Shown: positions 1-5,199, counted from the stretch's first letter. The stretch is 23,049 bases of DNA from a virus (IMGVR_UViG_3300025881_001273:1-23049); one strand, 5' to 3'. Numbers and translations are program-made. Notes: generated from the sequence alone by a model not told the origin.

Positions 1-54
1 GTTCGGCTCTGCGAAGGTGTCAAGTCGATGATTTGGGACCGTCGTAACCTGTAA
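1..54 (+). CDS. C-terminal end of an unidentified upstream gene (partial)
   Basis: The frame is open from the first base and ends at a TAA at 52-54, giving 17 residues that end in WDRRNL. A short hairpin and a two-hairpin element follow directly, which is what follows real stop codons elsewhere in this region. That placement is the main support for it being a gene end. The fragment is too short to assign a family, and an open frame of this length can occur by chance. Confidence 0.35.
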   Translation, partial: VRLCEGVKSMIWDRRNL

Positions 55-161
55 TCAGCTTCGCTGATCGCAGCGGGAACTTCCTTCCTGTGAAGCAATT
101 CACGGGAAGGAGGTTCACGAAGCGATTTGCTTCATCCCTTCACGCCATTCTGGTGTGAAGG
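54..161 (+). repeat. Intercistronic hairpin element 1 (four hairpins in series)
   Basis: A 6-bp hairpin (54-59/63-68) is followed by a 17-bp stem with two G-U pairs (78-94/99-115) closed by a GCAA tetraloop. Three bases later comes the short hairpin GAAGC-GATTT-GCTTC (119-133), then an 11-bp stem with a 3-nt loop (137-147/151-161). It ends just before the SD of the 77-aa gene. This is the first of nine elements of this design in the first 5.2 kb. No U-run follows the large stem, so it is not a textbook intrinsic terminator. Confidence 0.8.
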
Positions 162-179
162 AACACATAGGAGAAGACC

Positions 180-413
180 TTGCCCGACGAAATTGAATGC
201 GAAAAGTGCTTTCAGCTCGATCTCGACATTTACACGGAGATCTGCTGTGGCTGTGGCGACTGTGCCAGTAACGCCGAACATGCGGCATCGAAGATTGATG
301 CGTGCCCCTGTGAAGCATCCAGTCCCGACTGGGAAGCTGACTGGCTTGCAGAGCACCGTGATTGTGCCGAAGACTCCGATTGCGGCTGTAAAGGCTTCAT
401 GAGCAGGGACTGA
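180..413 (+). CDS. Cysteine-rich small protein, probably metal-binding
   Basis: This 77-aa protein appears to start at TTG, because AGGAG lies at 171-175 with normal spacing and no ATG or GTG fits. It has 11 cysteines: C7 and C10 as C-x2-C, C22, C23, C25 and C28 in a tight cluster, C42 and C44, then C62, C68 and C70. It is otherwise acidic. Spacing this dense suggests zinc or iron-sulfur binding, or a disulfide-rich fold. No family is recognised and no signal peptide is visible, so a cytosolic metal-binding role is more likely than secretion. Hairpin elements bracket the gene on both sides. Confidence 0.65.
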   Translation: MPDEIECEKCFQLDLDIYTEICCGCGDCASNAEHAASKIDACPCEASSPDWEADWLAEHRDCAEDSDCGCKGFMSRD

Positions 414-427
414 GCGAGTGGCAGCGT

Positions 428-510
428 GATCCTGCAGGGCCTGAGTGGCTCTGCGGGATCCCGAAGCAGCTTGCTTCATGGTTACCGTGCCGCATTATGC
501 ATACGGTAAC
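428..510 (+). repeat. Intercistronic hairpin element 2
   Basis: A 14-bp stem with two G-U pairs (428-441/447-460, loop TGAGT) is followed two bases later by the short hairpin GAAGCA-GCT-TGCTTC (463-477). A third inverted repeat, GTTACCGT/ACGGTAAC (481-488/503-510), comes next. It begins 14 bases after a stop codon, is preceded by GCAGCG, and ends directly upstream of a promoter-like sequence. Here it could separate the upstream transcript from the next one. Confidence 0.8.
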
Positions 511-513
511 GAT

Positions 514-543
514 TTGACGGCTCGGCAGTTTCCGTAGTATGGT
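514..543 (+). promoter_or_regulatory. Putative phage promoter P1
   Basis: TTGACG at 514-519 and TATGGT at 538-543 are separated by 18 bases. The -35 box sits in the longer string GATTTGACG, and CCGTAG lies directly before the -10. The same GATTTGAC and CCGTRG arrangement recurs near 1133 and 4143. It lies 54 bases upstream of the next start codon and directly after a hairpin element. Confidence 0.6.
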
Positions 544-596
544 GATTGCCGTCGCCGATTCAACTCGGACCAACCACACATAACAGGAGGTGGCCA

Positions 597-776
597 ATGG
601 CTACTAGCTCCACAGTTTCCCCCGTCAGTACGGCTGTGATGCCGAAGACCGTCGTAGACGCCGAAGCAGTGTTCTTCGACTGGGACTACGATTTCCCCCG
701 CATGAAGTCTTCACAGGACGCCATCTGGGACGGAGATTGCTTCTACGACGAAGTCGTCTGCGAGAATCCCTTCTAG
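597..776 (+). CDS. Small acidic hypothetical protein
   Basis: The start is ATG 597, chosen because AGGAGG at 585-590 is well spaced; an in-frame codon at 546 lies within the promoter zone. The product is 59 aa. Its first 20 residues are rich in Ser, Thr and Val, and its second half is acidic and aromatic, including FFDWDYDF and CFYDEVVCENPF with two cysteines. No family is recognised. It is the first gene after promoter P1 and lies 47 bases before the next small gene, so the two are probably co-transcribed. Small acidic early proteins in phages often bind host proteins, but nothing specific is visible here. Confidence 0.6.
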   Translation: MATSSTVSPVSTAVMPKTVVDAEAVFFDWDYDFPRMKSSQDAIWDGDCFYDEVVCENPF

Positions 777-823
777 GGCCGTCGCGGTATCACAGGAACC
801 AACCACACACATAGGAGGTCACC

Positions 824-1009
824 ATGACAGGTGGCAGAGATTCAGCTACTACGAAGTTCCTTCGTAACAGGGACCGAAACAACGACGGCCAATGCACCCA
901 CTGCCGCCCCAACAGGGGCTGCTGTGACGATAACAAGCGTGACGGCAAATGGATCTCCGATGGAGATCGTGCAGTGTTTCGACCGTCGAAAGACAAGCGT
1001 CGCAAGTGA
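824..1009 (+). CDS. Small basic Cys4 zinc-finger-like protein
   Basis: Two frames overlap here. ATG 824 is preferred because AGGAGGT at 813-819 and the leader ACACACATAGGAGGTCA match those of other genes in this region. The 61-aa product has C24-x2-C27 followed by C33 and C34, embedded in Arg, Asn and Asp residues, and ends in a strongly basic tail (KDKRRK). This looks like a small zinc-binding nucleic-acid-associated protein, but no named family is recognised. The alternative frame starting at 831 gives a low-complexity Thr/Ala protein without a usable SD and is probably a shadow. Confidence 0.6.
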   Translation: MTGGRDSATTKFLRNRDRNNDGQCTHCRPNRGCCDDNKRDGKWISDGDRAVFRPSKDKRRK

Positions 1010-1018
1010 TTGCAGCGG

Positions 1019-1068
1019 GAAGCCTTCACACGGCAATCGTGTGAGGGTTTCACGAAGCACTCAGCTTC
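1019..1068 (+). repeat. Intercistronic hairpin element 3
   Basis: A 14-bp stem with two G-U pairs (1019-1032/1038-1051, loop GCAAT) is followed after two bases by GAAGC-ACTCA-GCTTC (1054-1068). It starts 10 bases after the TGA of the 61-aa gene and is preceded by GCAGCG. The stem arms differ in sequence from the other copies but still pair. Confidence 0.8.
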
Positions 1069-1132
1069 AACGGGCTGCCCGCCAACTAGGCACCCGTACA
1101 TAGCGACTCTTACCTACGGTGGGCCAGCCGAT

Positions 1133-1162
1133 TTGACTGGTTGGCTTGCCGTGGTGTAAGGT
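1133..1162 (+). promoter_or_regulatory. Putative phage promoter P2
   Basis: TTGACT at 1133-1138 sits in GATTTGACT, with TAAGGT at 1157-1162 after 18 bases. CCGTGG at 1149-1154 matches the conserved segment of P1 and P3 but is shifted by two bases, so TGTAAG (1155-1160) is an alternative -10. An inverted repeat GCCGT/ACGGC (1148-1152/1163-1167) spans the -10 and could be an operator. It lies about 80 bases upstream of the Gp88-like gene. Confidence 0.6.
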
Positions 1163-1240
1163 ACGGCAGAAATTCGAAACCCCGAGACGCCGACCAAGGC
1201 ATCTCGACATACACACAATGGCTTCACAGGAGGCTCACAT

Positions 1241-2104
1241 ATGAAAGCTGCAACATTCCAACTATCGATGATCCGAACTTTGTTCGTCTTCATCAGTACC
1301 ACTCTTGGTGGCGGCAAAGCGCCGTACCTCTTCACACCTCAGCATGCCAGCACCAAGCTGAACCACAACCGAGATGTGACCGACGATTTCGAGCAGATCG
1401 TTTGTTACATGTTGCCTCACACCCTAGCCAAGCGGCTCTATGAGCTGCTGTGGACGGGGCCTACGATGTCGGTCAAGTTTCGGAACGTTTGCCGCTCTTC
1501 AACCAGAGGTTGCAGGGCAGCTTGCCTTCACACTTCGGGCCGTCTGGCCATGGCCGAAATAGCGAAGCTAGCCAGAACGGTGCTGTTCTCCATGACACAC
1601 CTCACAGACGGCGACTACTCAGCCTTCTGGCGGCTCGCCGACGCCGAGATCACACGAAACAAGGCCCGTGTGGCAGCCAAGGGCAAGACGCTGGTCGTTC
1701 GTGTCAACGGAACGTCCGATGTCGAGATCCCTGGCTGGATCCTTCGGAAGCATCACGATGTGATCTTCTCGGATTACACGAAGCACGAGGATGTGAAGCT
1801 GAGCTGGTCCCTACGGCACCCCAACCAGTACCGAGTCTTTTCCGCCACGGAGAACACGCCGATATCACAGATCCGTACCCTGCTGGAAGCTGGCCACAAC
1901 GTAGTTGTCCCGTTCGACATCGTCCCGAAGGGCGAGATGATCGCCGAGTGGCACGGCATGCCTGTCATCGACGGTGACAAGCACGACCTTCGGTTCCTCG
2001 ACGAGCCTGGCAACATCGTCGGTCTTCGGTACAAGCTGCCCCGTGACCGTAGCGTCAACCATCACGGCTTCATACAGGAGACGGCAGTCTCCCTAGTTGC
2101 CTGA
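1241..2104 (+). CDS. Gp88-like (DUF7227-type) phage protein
   Basis: This 287-aa protein starts at ATG 1241 behind AGGAGG at 1228-1233. Its centre and C-terminus carry the signature I associate with the mycobacteriophage Gp88/DUF7227 family: C84, then GCRAACLHTSGR (C91, C95; residues 90-101), VRVNGTSD (153-160), DYTK (178-181), a 'PNQYRVFSATEN' segment near 195-205, VVVPFDI (221-227) and VIDGDKHDLRFLD (242-254). Family function is unknown; the conserved cysteines could hold a metal or cluster. The first 80 residues lack the CPG-type cysteine motifs seen in longer relatives, so this may be a short version. It is the first gene after promoter P2. Family assignment is by motif memory and moderately sure. 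Confidence 0.75.
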   Translation: MKAATFQLSMIRTLFVFISTTLGGGKAPYLFTPQHASTKLNHNRDVTDDFEQIVCYMLPHTLAKRLYELLWTGPTMSVKFRNVCRSSTRGCRAACLHTSGRLAMAEIAKLARTVLFSMTHLTDGDYSAFWRLADAEITRNKARVAAKGKTLVVRVNGTSDVEIPGWILRKHHDVIFSDYTKHEDVKLSWSLRHPNQYRVFSATENTPISQIRTLLEAGHNVVVPFDIVPKGEMIAEWHGMPVIDGDKHDLRFLDEPGNIVGLRYKLPRDRSVNHHGFIQETAVSLVA

Positions 2105-2123
2105 CGTAGTCGACGGCGACGGC

Positions 2124-2169
2124 GACGGCATCGCCCTGTGTGGTGGTGCCGTCTCCGATGCTCTGCATC
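2124..2169 (+). repeat. Intercistronic hairpin element 4
   Basis: A 12-bp stem (2124-2135/2142-2153, two G-U pairs, loop CTGTGT) is followed three bases later by the short hairpin GATGC-TCT-GCATC (2157-2169). The design matches the other elements, but the second hairpin has a different sequence. It lies between the Gp88-like gene and the 80-aa zinc-ribbon-like gene. A short GACGGC tandem repeat precedes it. Confidence 0.7.
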
Positions 2170-2194
2170 ACTCACATATACAGAAAGAAGCACC

Positions 2195-2437
2195 ATGACA
2201 TACCTCAACATGCCTTCGGCATCCATCACCCACCTCACAGCCAAATGCACCCAGTGCGGCCACGAAGAAGGCTGCGGAGTGCCCACCGCTGCCTTCAAGG
2301 CATACAAGCGAGGCGGCTCAGTCCAGTCTCACTTCCCCGTAGGGGAATACACGGCCCAGAACCGTGAAGTGATCATGGACAACGTCCCCCGTCCCTTCCC
2401 GCACTTCCTGTGTGGCCCCTGCTGGGACGAGCTGTAG
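2195..2437 (+). CDS. Small zinc-ribbon-like protein
   Basis: ATG 2195 is preferred because AGAAAGAAG lies just upstream; a longer frame from 2138 would begin inside the hairpin element. The 80-aa product has CTQCG (C18, C21), C27, and near the C-terminus LCGPCWDEL (C73, C76). Two C-x2-C knuckles about 50 residues apart are typical of zinc-ribbon proteins. The segment between them is probably a small beta fold. A C-terminal CGPCW-type ending is common in small actinophage proteins of unknown function. The role may be nucleic-acid binding, which is an inference. Confidence 0.65.
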   Translation: MTYLNMPSASITHLTAKCTQCGHEEGCGVPTAAFKAYKRGGSVQSHFPVGEYTAQNREVIMDNVPRPFPHFLCGPCWDEL

Positions 2438-2443
2438 ACGACT

Positions 2444-2511
2444 CTCACTCCGTCCCCTTCGGGGGGCGGGATGAGGGATGCTCTGCATCACACACCGAAG
2501 CACTCCGCTTC
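2444..2511 (+). repeat. Intercistronic hairpin element 5 (three hairpins)
   Basis: A 14-nt-arm stem (2444-2457/2462-2475) with one C-A mismatch and two G-U pairs is closed by a C(TTCG)G tetraloop, one of the most stable RNA loops. It is followed one base later by GATGC-TCT-GCATC (2477-2489), identical to the second hairpin of element 4. GAAGC-ACTCC-GCTTC (2497-2511) comes next, as in the other elements. This copy therefore carries both kinds of short hairpin. Confidence 0.8.
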
Positions 2512-2532
2512 ACATACATGAAAGGATCGACT

Positions 2533-3150
2533 ATGTCGATCGGAACTGTCCCATCCACCCTCAACGGCCAACGTGTGGTCGCCGCGTTCCTGCAAGCTGC
2601 AGGGCAAGGCACCGTCCAAGTTTGGCATGGCATCGTCGATGCCCCGAACATGTGCCGAGGCACTCACAACCCTGCACGTCGCTTCGTGTTCTTCACAGAT
2701 GCACGAATCGACGCCGACTCTTGGGGAAGCGGCTCCTACGACTTGTCGTGGGGCGAAGCCGTCGTGAAGTTCCAAGCCAAGCTTCACAGCCAGCGGCACG
2801 CCATGCAGTACAGCTTCGTTGCCGAAGGCTACAGCCTGAATGGCACCGTCGACGGCTTGGCAGCTCAGATGCTGAGTGAGTACGCCGTCAGCCACGGCGA
2901 CAGGCTCGACTCACAGACTGTGCGGCTGGTGCAAGACGATCAGCCACACCCCGTCGACATCGTCGAAGGTGCAAACGCCTTCATCGCTGCCACAGAGATG
3001 GGCGAAGCGTCAACGGCCATGGTCCGTCGGCTCACACACAGCATGCACAAGTTCGGCTGCTTGTACGGCGAGACGGAAGCCGACGGCACCGAAGTCGTCT
3101 GCCACGGCTGTGAAGCGTACGACGTAGTCGTAGACCGCTGGTCGCTCTGA
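2533..3150 (+). CDS. Hypothetical protein, 205 aa
   Basis: ATG 2533 follows AAGGA at 2522-2526; an in-frame ATG at 2518 has no SD. No family is recognised. The protein is soluble, without membrane segments. It has a Trp/Phe-rich first half containing SWGSGSYDLSWGEA near residues 56-69 and a repetitive alpha-type middle. Two C-terminal cysteines lie in the segment VVCHGCEAY (C-x2-C). The start codon is inside a perfect 7-bp inverted repeat (2525-2531/2535-2541), which could control initiation. Hairpin elements lie on both sides of the gene, so it may be a single-gene transcript unit. Confidence 0.65.
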   Translation: MSIGTVPSTLNGQRVVAAFLQAAGQGTVQVWHGIVDAPNMCRGTHNPARRFVFFTDARIDADSWGSGSYDLSWGEAVVKFQAKLHSQRHAMQYSFVAEGYSLNGTVDGLAAQMLSEYAVSHGDRLDSQTVRLVQDDQPHPVDIVEGANAFIAATEMGEASTAMVRRLTHSMHKFGCLYGETEADGTEVVCHGCEAYDVVVDRWSL

Positions 3151-3159
3151 GTACAGCGG

Positions 3160-3207
3160 GATCCCTGCAGGCATCTGTCTGTGGGGATCACGAAGCACTC
3201 AGGCTTC
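3160..3207 (+). repeat. Intercistronic hairpin element 6
   Basis: An 11-bp stem with two G-U pairs (3160-3170/3179-3189, 8-nt loop) is followed after two bases by GAAGC-ACTCAG-GCTTC (3192-3207). CAGCG precedes it shortly after the TGA of the 205-aa gene. It ends eight bases before the AGGAAG that serves the 74-aa gene. Confidence 0.8.
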
Positions 3208-3231
3208 ACCTACACAGGAAGACACACACAC

Positions 3232-3456
3232 ATGACCACCCCGAAGACCATCCTTGAGTCCCGAATCCACATCCCCTTGGTCGATCTGCAAGCCGCTCTG
3301 CGGCACGACATGCGGGTCGCCACAGACGAGGGTTTCCCGAACGTCGCTGCCAGAGCCAAGGCCGTCCTGCTAGAGATCGACAAAGTCCTCGAAGCCCACG
3401 GCACCTTCGTCAGCGCATCCATCGTCATCGCCTCCGCTCAGGACGGTGAAGCGTGA
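3232..3456 (+). CDS. Small helical hypothetical protein
   Basis: This 74-aa protein starts at ATG 3232, with AGGAAG at 3216-3221 about ten bases upstream. It looks mostly alpha-helical, with an amphipathic stretch from about residue 17 to 55 (VDLQAALRHDMRVATDEG through LLEIDKVLEAHG), and has no cysteine or membrane segment. No family is recognised. Its TGA overlaps the GTG start of the next 38-aa membrane protein, so the two are probably translationally coupled. This suggests, without proving it, a soluble partner for a membrane peptide. Confidence 0.6.
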   Translation: MTTPKTILESRIHIPLVDLQAALRHDMRVATDEGFPNVAARAKAVLLEIDKVLEAHGTFVSASIVIASAQDGEA

Positions 3457-3569
3457 GCCGCATCCACGATGCTGCCTTCGTTGCCGCACTGCTTGCTTTA
3501 GCAATCCTTGCAGCGACTCGGATCCCCTACGTTCTCGGCCCTGATGCCTGCTGGACATCCTGCACATAG
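3453..3569 (+). CDS. 38-aa single-pass membrane peptide
   Basis: A GTG at 3453-3455 overlaps the TGA stop of the previous gene, and the frame runs to TAG at 3567-3569. The product has a hydrophobic span at about residues 8-22 (AAFVAALLALAILAA) followed by RIPYVL and a short tail with two cysteines (CWTSC). There is no clear SD, so translation would depend on coupling to the gene before it. The hydrophobic helix and GTGA overlap make it more than a random frame. A holin-like or host-membrane-targeting role is possible but unproven. Confidence 0.5.
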   Translation: MSRIHDAAFVAALLALAILAATRIPYVLGPDACWTSCT

Positions 3570-3589
3570 GGGCTACTACACAGGGGCGT

Positions 3590-3619
3590 TTGTACAGGGC
3601 TGTGAGGGCTGCGTATAAT
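3590..3619 (+). promoter_or_regulatory. Putative strong sigma-70-type promoter
   Basis: TTGTAC (3590-3595) and a perfect TATAAT (3614-3619) are separated by 18 bases, the same spacing as the three GATTTGAC promoters, though the sequence is otherwise different. It sits in a 158-base gap upstream of the 88-aa gene and points towards it. It is the best -10 match seen in an intergenic region of the window. Confidence 0.6.
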
Positions 3620-3647
3620 GAGAACGCAGTTCTCCAGCCTTGCATTC

Positions 3648-3669
3648 GCGGCTCCCCTCAGGGAGCCGC
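3648..3669 (+). promoter_or_regulatory. Leader hairpin
   Basis: A perfect 9-bp stem (GCGGCTCCC/GGGAGCCGC) with a CTCA loop lies about 25 bases after the predicted transcription start. A second inverted repeat, TGGCTGCT/AGCAGCCA (3694-3701/3704-3711), lies shortly before the start codon at 3728. No U-run follows, so this may be a structured 5' leader, an attenuator or a stability element rather than a terminator. Confidence 0.6.
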
Positions 3670-3727
3670 TCATTAAGAAAGAACCTACAAAGTTGGCTGC
3701 TGTAGCAGCCACAGAAAGAGAGCAGAT

Positions 3728-3994
3728 ATGAGAACAGACATCGGAGCGTTCTGGGGGATCATGGTCATGATCCTGATCACAGGGAGCTGGGTGCTGAGCC
3801 TGTGTCACGAACGCATGAAGAAACGAGAAGCCGACGGCGAAGCCTTCGGCCATGTGCTGGAAGCTGCCATGCATGGCGGCTTCGTGCAGGGCCACAACTT
3901 CACAGACGCAGACATGATCACAGAGGCTCCGCTCCTACCCACGGAGTACCCCGAAGTCCCCAACTACTACGCCGACTGGGAGGTGAAGTCATGA
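3728..3994 (+). CDS. Small membrane-anchored protein
   Basis: This 88-aa protein begins at ATG 3728 behind AAAGAGAG. Residues 8-26 form one hydrophobic segment (FWGIMVMILITGSWVLSL), followed by a basic stretch (HERMKKREADG). This implies a signal anchor with the C-terminal part in the cytoplasm. The rest is acidic, ends in a Pro/Tyr-rich tail (PTEYPEVPNYYADW) and has no recognised domain. It is the first gene after the TATAAT promoter and overlaps the next gene by four bases (ATGA). A role at the host membrane is an inference. Confidence 0.65.
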   Translation: MRTDIGAFWGIMVMILITGSWVLSLCHERMKKREADGEAFGHVLEAAMHGGFVQGHNFTDADMITEAPLLPTEYPEVPNYYADWEVKS

Positions 3995-4122
3995 ACCATT
4001 CAGACCGATCACAGGCAGACAAGCACCAAGAACGTGTGGAGCGTGCCCGTGGCATCTGCGGACCGCTCGCCACCCGCATCATTGCGGAGGAGAGGGACGG
4101 CAACGAGCCTCGACTGTTCTAG
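3991..4122 (+). CDS. Hypothetical 43-aa basic/acidic peptide
   Basis: ATG 3991 overlaps the stop of the membrane-anchored gene (ATGA), with GGGAGGTGAAG just upstream. The frame ends at TAG 4120-4122. The peptide is charged (SQADKHQERVERARG ... IIAEERDGNEP) and probably one amphipathic helix, with a single cysteine. GACT/AGTC (3974-3977/3987-3990) flanks the SD, but four pairs can arise by chance. The tight overlap and good SD are the only support for it being real. Confidence 0.55.
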   Translation: MNHSDRSQADKHQERVERARGICGPLATRIIAEERDGNEPRLF

Positions 4123-4142
4123 GCCCTACGGGAATCCCCGAT

Positions 4143-4172
4143 TTGACGAGCTGCCACCATCCGTGGTAGATT
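4143..4172 (+). promoter_or_regulatory. Putative phage promoter P3
   Basis: TTGACG (4143-4148) within GATTTGACG, then TAGATT (4167-4172) after 18 bases. CCGTGG (4161-4166) lies directly before the -10 and 12 bases after the -35, as in P1. It follows a small CGGG/CCCG inverted repeat after the previous gene and lies about 50 bases before the next start codon. Confidence 0.6.
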
Positions 4173-4223
4173 GATGGGGCAATCAACGCCGAGCAAGTCG
4201 TTCGGCAGACATAGGAGGTCGGC

Positions 4224-4517
4224 ATGCCCGACACGAACACAGACACATCCACCATCACAGACACCGAGACAAGCGAGAAGCAGCGTTGGCGCTTCGTCGT
4301 CTATGGCTACGGCTTCTGGGGTAACGGCAACACCTACGACGAGGCTCTCGACAACGCCGAGAAGCACAACGGGTTCCGTCGCAAAGACGGTCACGTACTC
4401 GTTGCCTTCACTCGGGACGTTCAGGACGTGCAGTGCAGCGTCTTCGGGCTGACATGGAACTGGACATCCGATGGGGTCGGCGACTTCGTCGAGATCCCGA
4501 TGAATAGCTGGAAGTGA
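4224..4517 (+). CDS. Hypothetical protein, 97 aa
   Basis: ATG 4224 follows ATAGGAGGT at 4211-4219. The N-terminus is Thr/Asp-rich and looks disordered for about 17 residues. An aromatic, Gly-rich beta-like segment follows (RWRFVVYGYGFWGNGNTYDEAL), which recalls small phage proteins with a 'WGNG...A' repeat, then a short C-terminal acidic part. No family is assigned. It is the first gene after promoter P3. The start codon is in the loop of a 5-bp inverted repeat, GTCGG/CCGAC (4218-4222/4228-4232). Confidence 0.65.
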   Translation: MPDTNTDTSTITDTETSEKQRWRFVVYGYGFWGNGNTYDEALDNAEKHNGFRRKDGHVLVAFTRDVQDVQCSVFGLTWNWTSDGVGDFVEIPMNSWK

Positions 4518-4519
4518 GC

Positions 4520-4574
4520 GTGCAGGGCACAGGGCCACAGCGACTCTGTGCCTTGCACGAAGTCTTCCGACTTC
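4520..4574 (+). repeat. Intercistronic hairpin element 7
   Basis: A 13-bp stem with one G-U pair (4520-4532/4546-4558, 13-nt loop) is followed with no gap by GAAGTC-TTCC-GACTTC (4559-4574). The identical 16-base short hairpin recurs in element 9. Compared with elements 1-6, the short hairpin has T-C and G-A in place of C and G on the two arms, so the pairing is kept by paired changes. Confidence 0.85.
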
Positions 4575-4582
4575 ACACATAC

Positions 4583-4597
4583 GTACCTTGGAGGTAC
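4583..4597 (+). promoter_or_regulatory. Shine-Dalgarno within an inverted repeat
   Basis: GTACC-TTGGA-GGTAC pairs over five bases, and the SD GGAGG (4590-4594) straddles the loop and the 3' arm. The start codon at 4603 follows eight bases after the SD. Pairing would mask part of the SD. Similar arrangements occur at 5209, 6788, 8568 and on the minus strand at 22682. Confidence 0.6.
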
Positions 4598-4602
4598 ACA
4601 TA

Positions 4603-4896
4603 ATGAACATCGAAATTTGCAATGACGTCGACATTGACGCTGACGAGCTGGTCGAAGAGGCCCGTAGCTCGATCGAGTCGATGATCGAGGACGTGCTGGA
4701 CACCCGAGACGAGGATGCGTCAGAGCTGAGTGCTCATGACATCCGCAACCTGATCGCCGAGGCACAGGCTGCGACCCTGCAGAGCGCAGCGTTCCGCCAT
4801 GCCGTCAGGGAGGCAGTCAAGGTGATGATCGACAGCGGCTTCCTCGTACTCAAGGGGAACGTCGCCATGTACACCGCCCCGTCCGATCTGGCCTGA
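4603..4896 (+). CDS. Hypothetical acidic helical protein, 97 aa
   Basis: ATG 4603 is chosen over an in-frame TTG at 4588 because GGAGG lies at 4590-4594. The N-terminal half is very acidic and helical (DADELVEEARSSIESMIEDVLD) and the middle is Ala/Gln-rich. A more hydrophobic C-terminal half (AVREAVKVMIDSGFLVLKG) ends in a Pro/Ser tail. No family is recognised. The charge and shape would suit a protein-protein interaction role. It lies between two hairpin elements. Confidence 0.6.
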   Translation: MNIEICNDVDIDADELVEEARSSIESMIEDVLDTRDEDASELSAHDIRNLIAEAQAATLQSAAFRHAVREAVKVMIDSGFLVLKGNVAMYTAPSDLA

Positions 4897-4905
4897 TGGC
4901 AGCGT

Positions 4906-4957
4906 CCACCCTGCAGGGCACACACGCTCTGCGGGGTGGGCGAAGTCATTCGACTTC
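4906..4957 (+). repeat. Intercistronic hairpin element 8
   Basis: A 14-bp stem with two G-U pairs (4906-4919/4926-4939, loop ACACAC) is followed after two bases by GAAGTC-ATTC-GACTTC (4942-4957). GCAGCG precedes it within a few bases of the TGA of the 97-aa gene. It lies 25 bases upstream of the ribbon-helix-helix gene. Confidence 0.85.
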
Positions 4958-4982
4958 ACACACAGGAAGCACATACAGACCT

Positions 4983-5138
4983 ATGACCAAGCAACCTCAG
5001 CACAAGGTTCTGGTGGCCCTACCAACGGACCACCACATCCGCATCAAAGAACGTGCAGAAGCCAACGAGCGTTCTGTCAACGGCCAGATCCGTTGGGAGC
5101 TGCGACGCTACGAGGCGGAACGTTCTCTCGGCACCTGA
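4983..5138 (+). CDS. Ribbon-helix-helix (Arc-type) DNA-binding protein
   Basis: This 51-aa protein starts at ATG 4983; AGGAAG at 4963-4968 is the nearest SD and is rather distant. It has the layout of Arc/MetJ proteins: a short beta strand (KVLVALP, residues 8-14), then helix 1 (DHHIRIKERAEANE), a turn with SVN, and helix 2 (GQIRWELRRYEAERS). The length fits the family. Such proteins act as dimers that bind operators and often repress their own genes. Its targets could be the early promoters or the palindrome at 8468, but this is speculation. Hairpin elements flank it. Confidence 0.75.
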   Translation: MTKQPQHKVLVALPTDHHIRIKERAEANERSVNGQIRWELRRYEAERSLGT

Positions 5139-5149
5139 CGGCAGCGTCG

Positions 5150-5199
5150 ATGTCACACAGTCTGCGTACTGTGTGGCATGGGCGAAGTCTTCCGACTTC
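5150..5199 (+). repeat. Intercistronic hairpin element 9
   Basis: An 11-bp stem with one G-U pair (5150-5160/5169-5179, 8-nt loop) is followed after four bases by GAAGTC-TTCC-GACTTC (5184-5199), identical to the short hairpin of element 7. GCAGCG lies at 5141-5146. This is the last element of the series; downstream gaps hold only simple hairpins. Confidence 0.85.

Noticed and set aside
831-1103. 90-aa plus-strand frame overlapping the 61-aa gene
   Set aside because: It lacks a usable SD, is low-complexity Thr/Ala, and runs through hairpin element 3. ATG 824 with AGGAGGT fits better.
3618-3731. 37-codon frame starting within the TATAAT box
   Set aside because: It has only a weak upstream SD and conflicts with the promoter. 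Kept as a finding, not listed as a gene.
54-5199. Intergenic hairpins as classic intrinsic terminators
   Set aside because: No U-run follows the stems, and the consistent second hairpin is not part of terminator design. Terminator function without U-runs stays possible.
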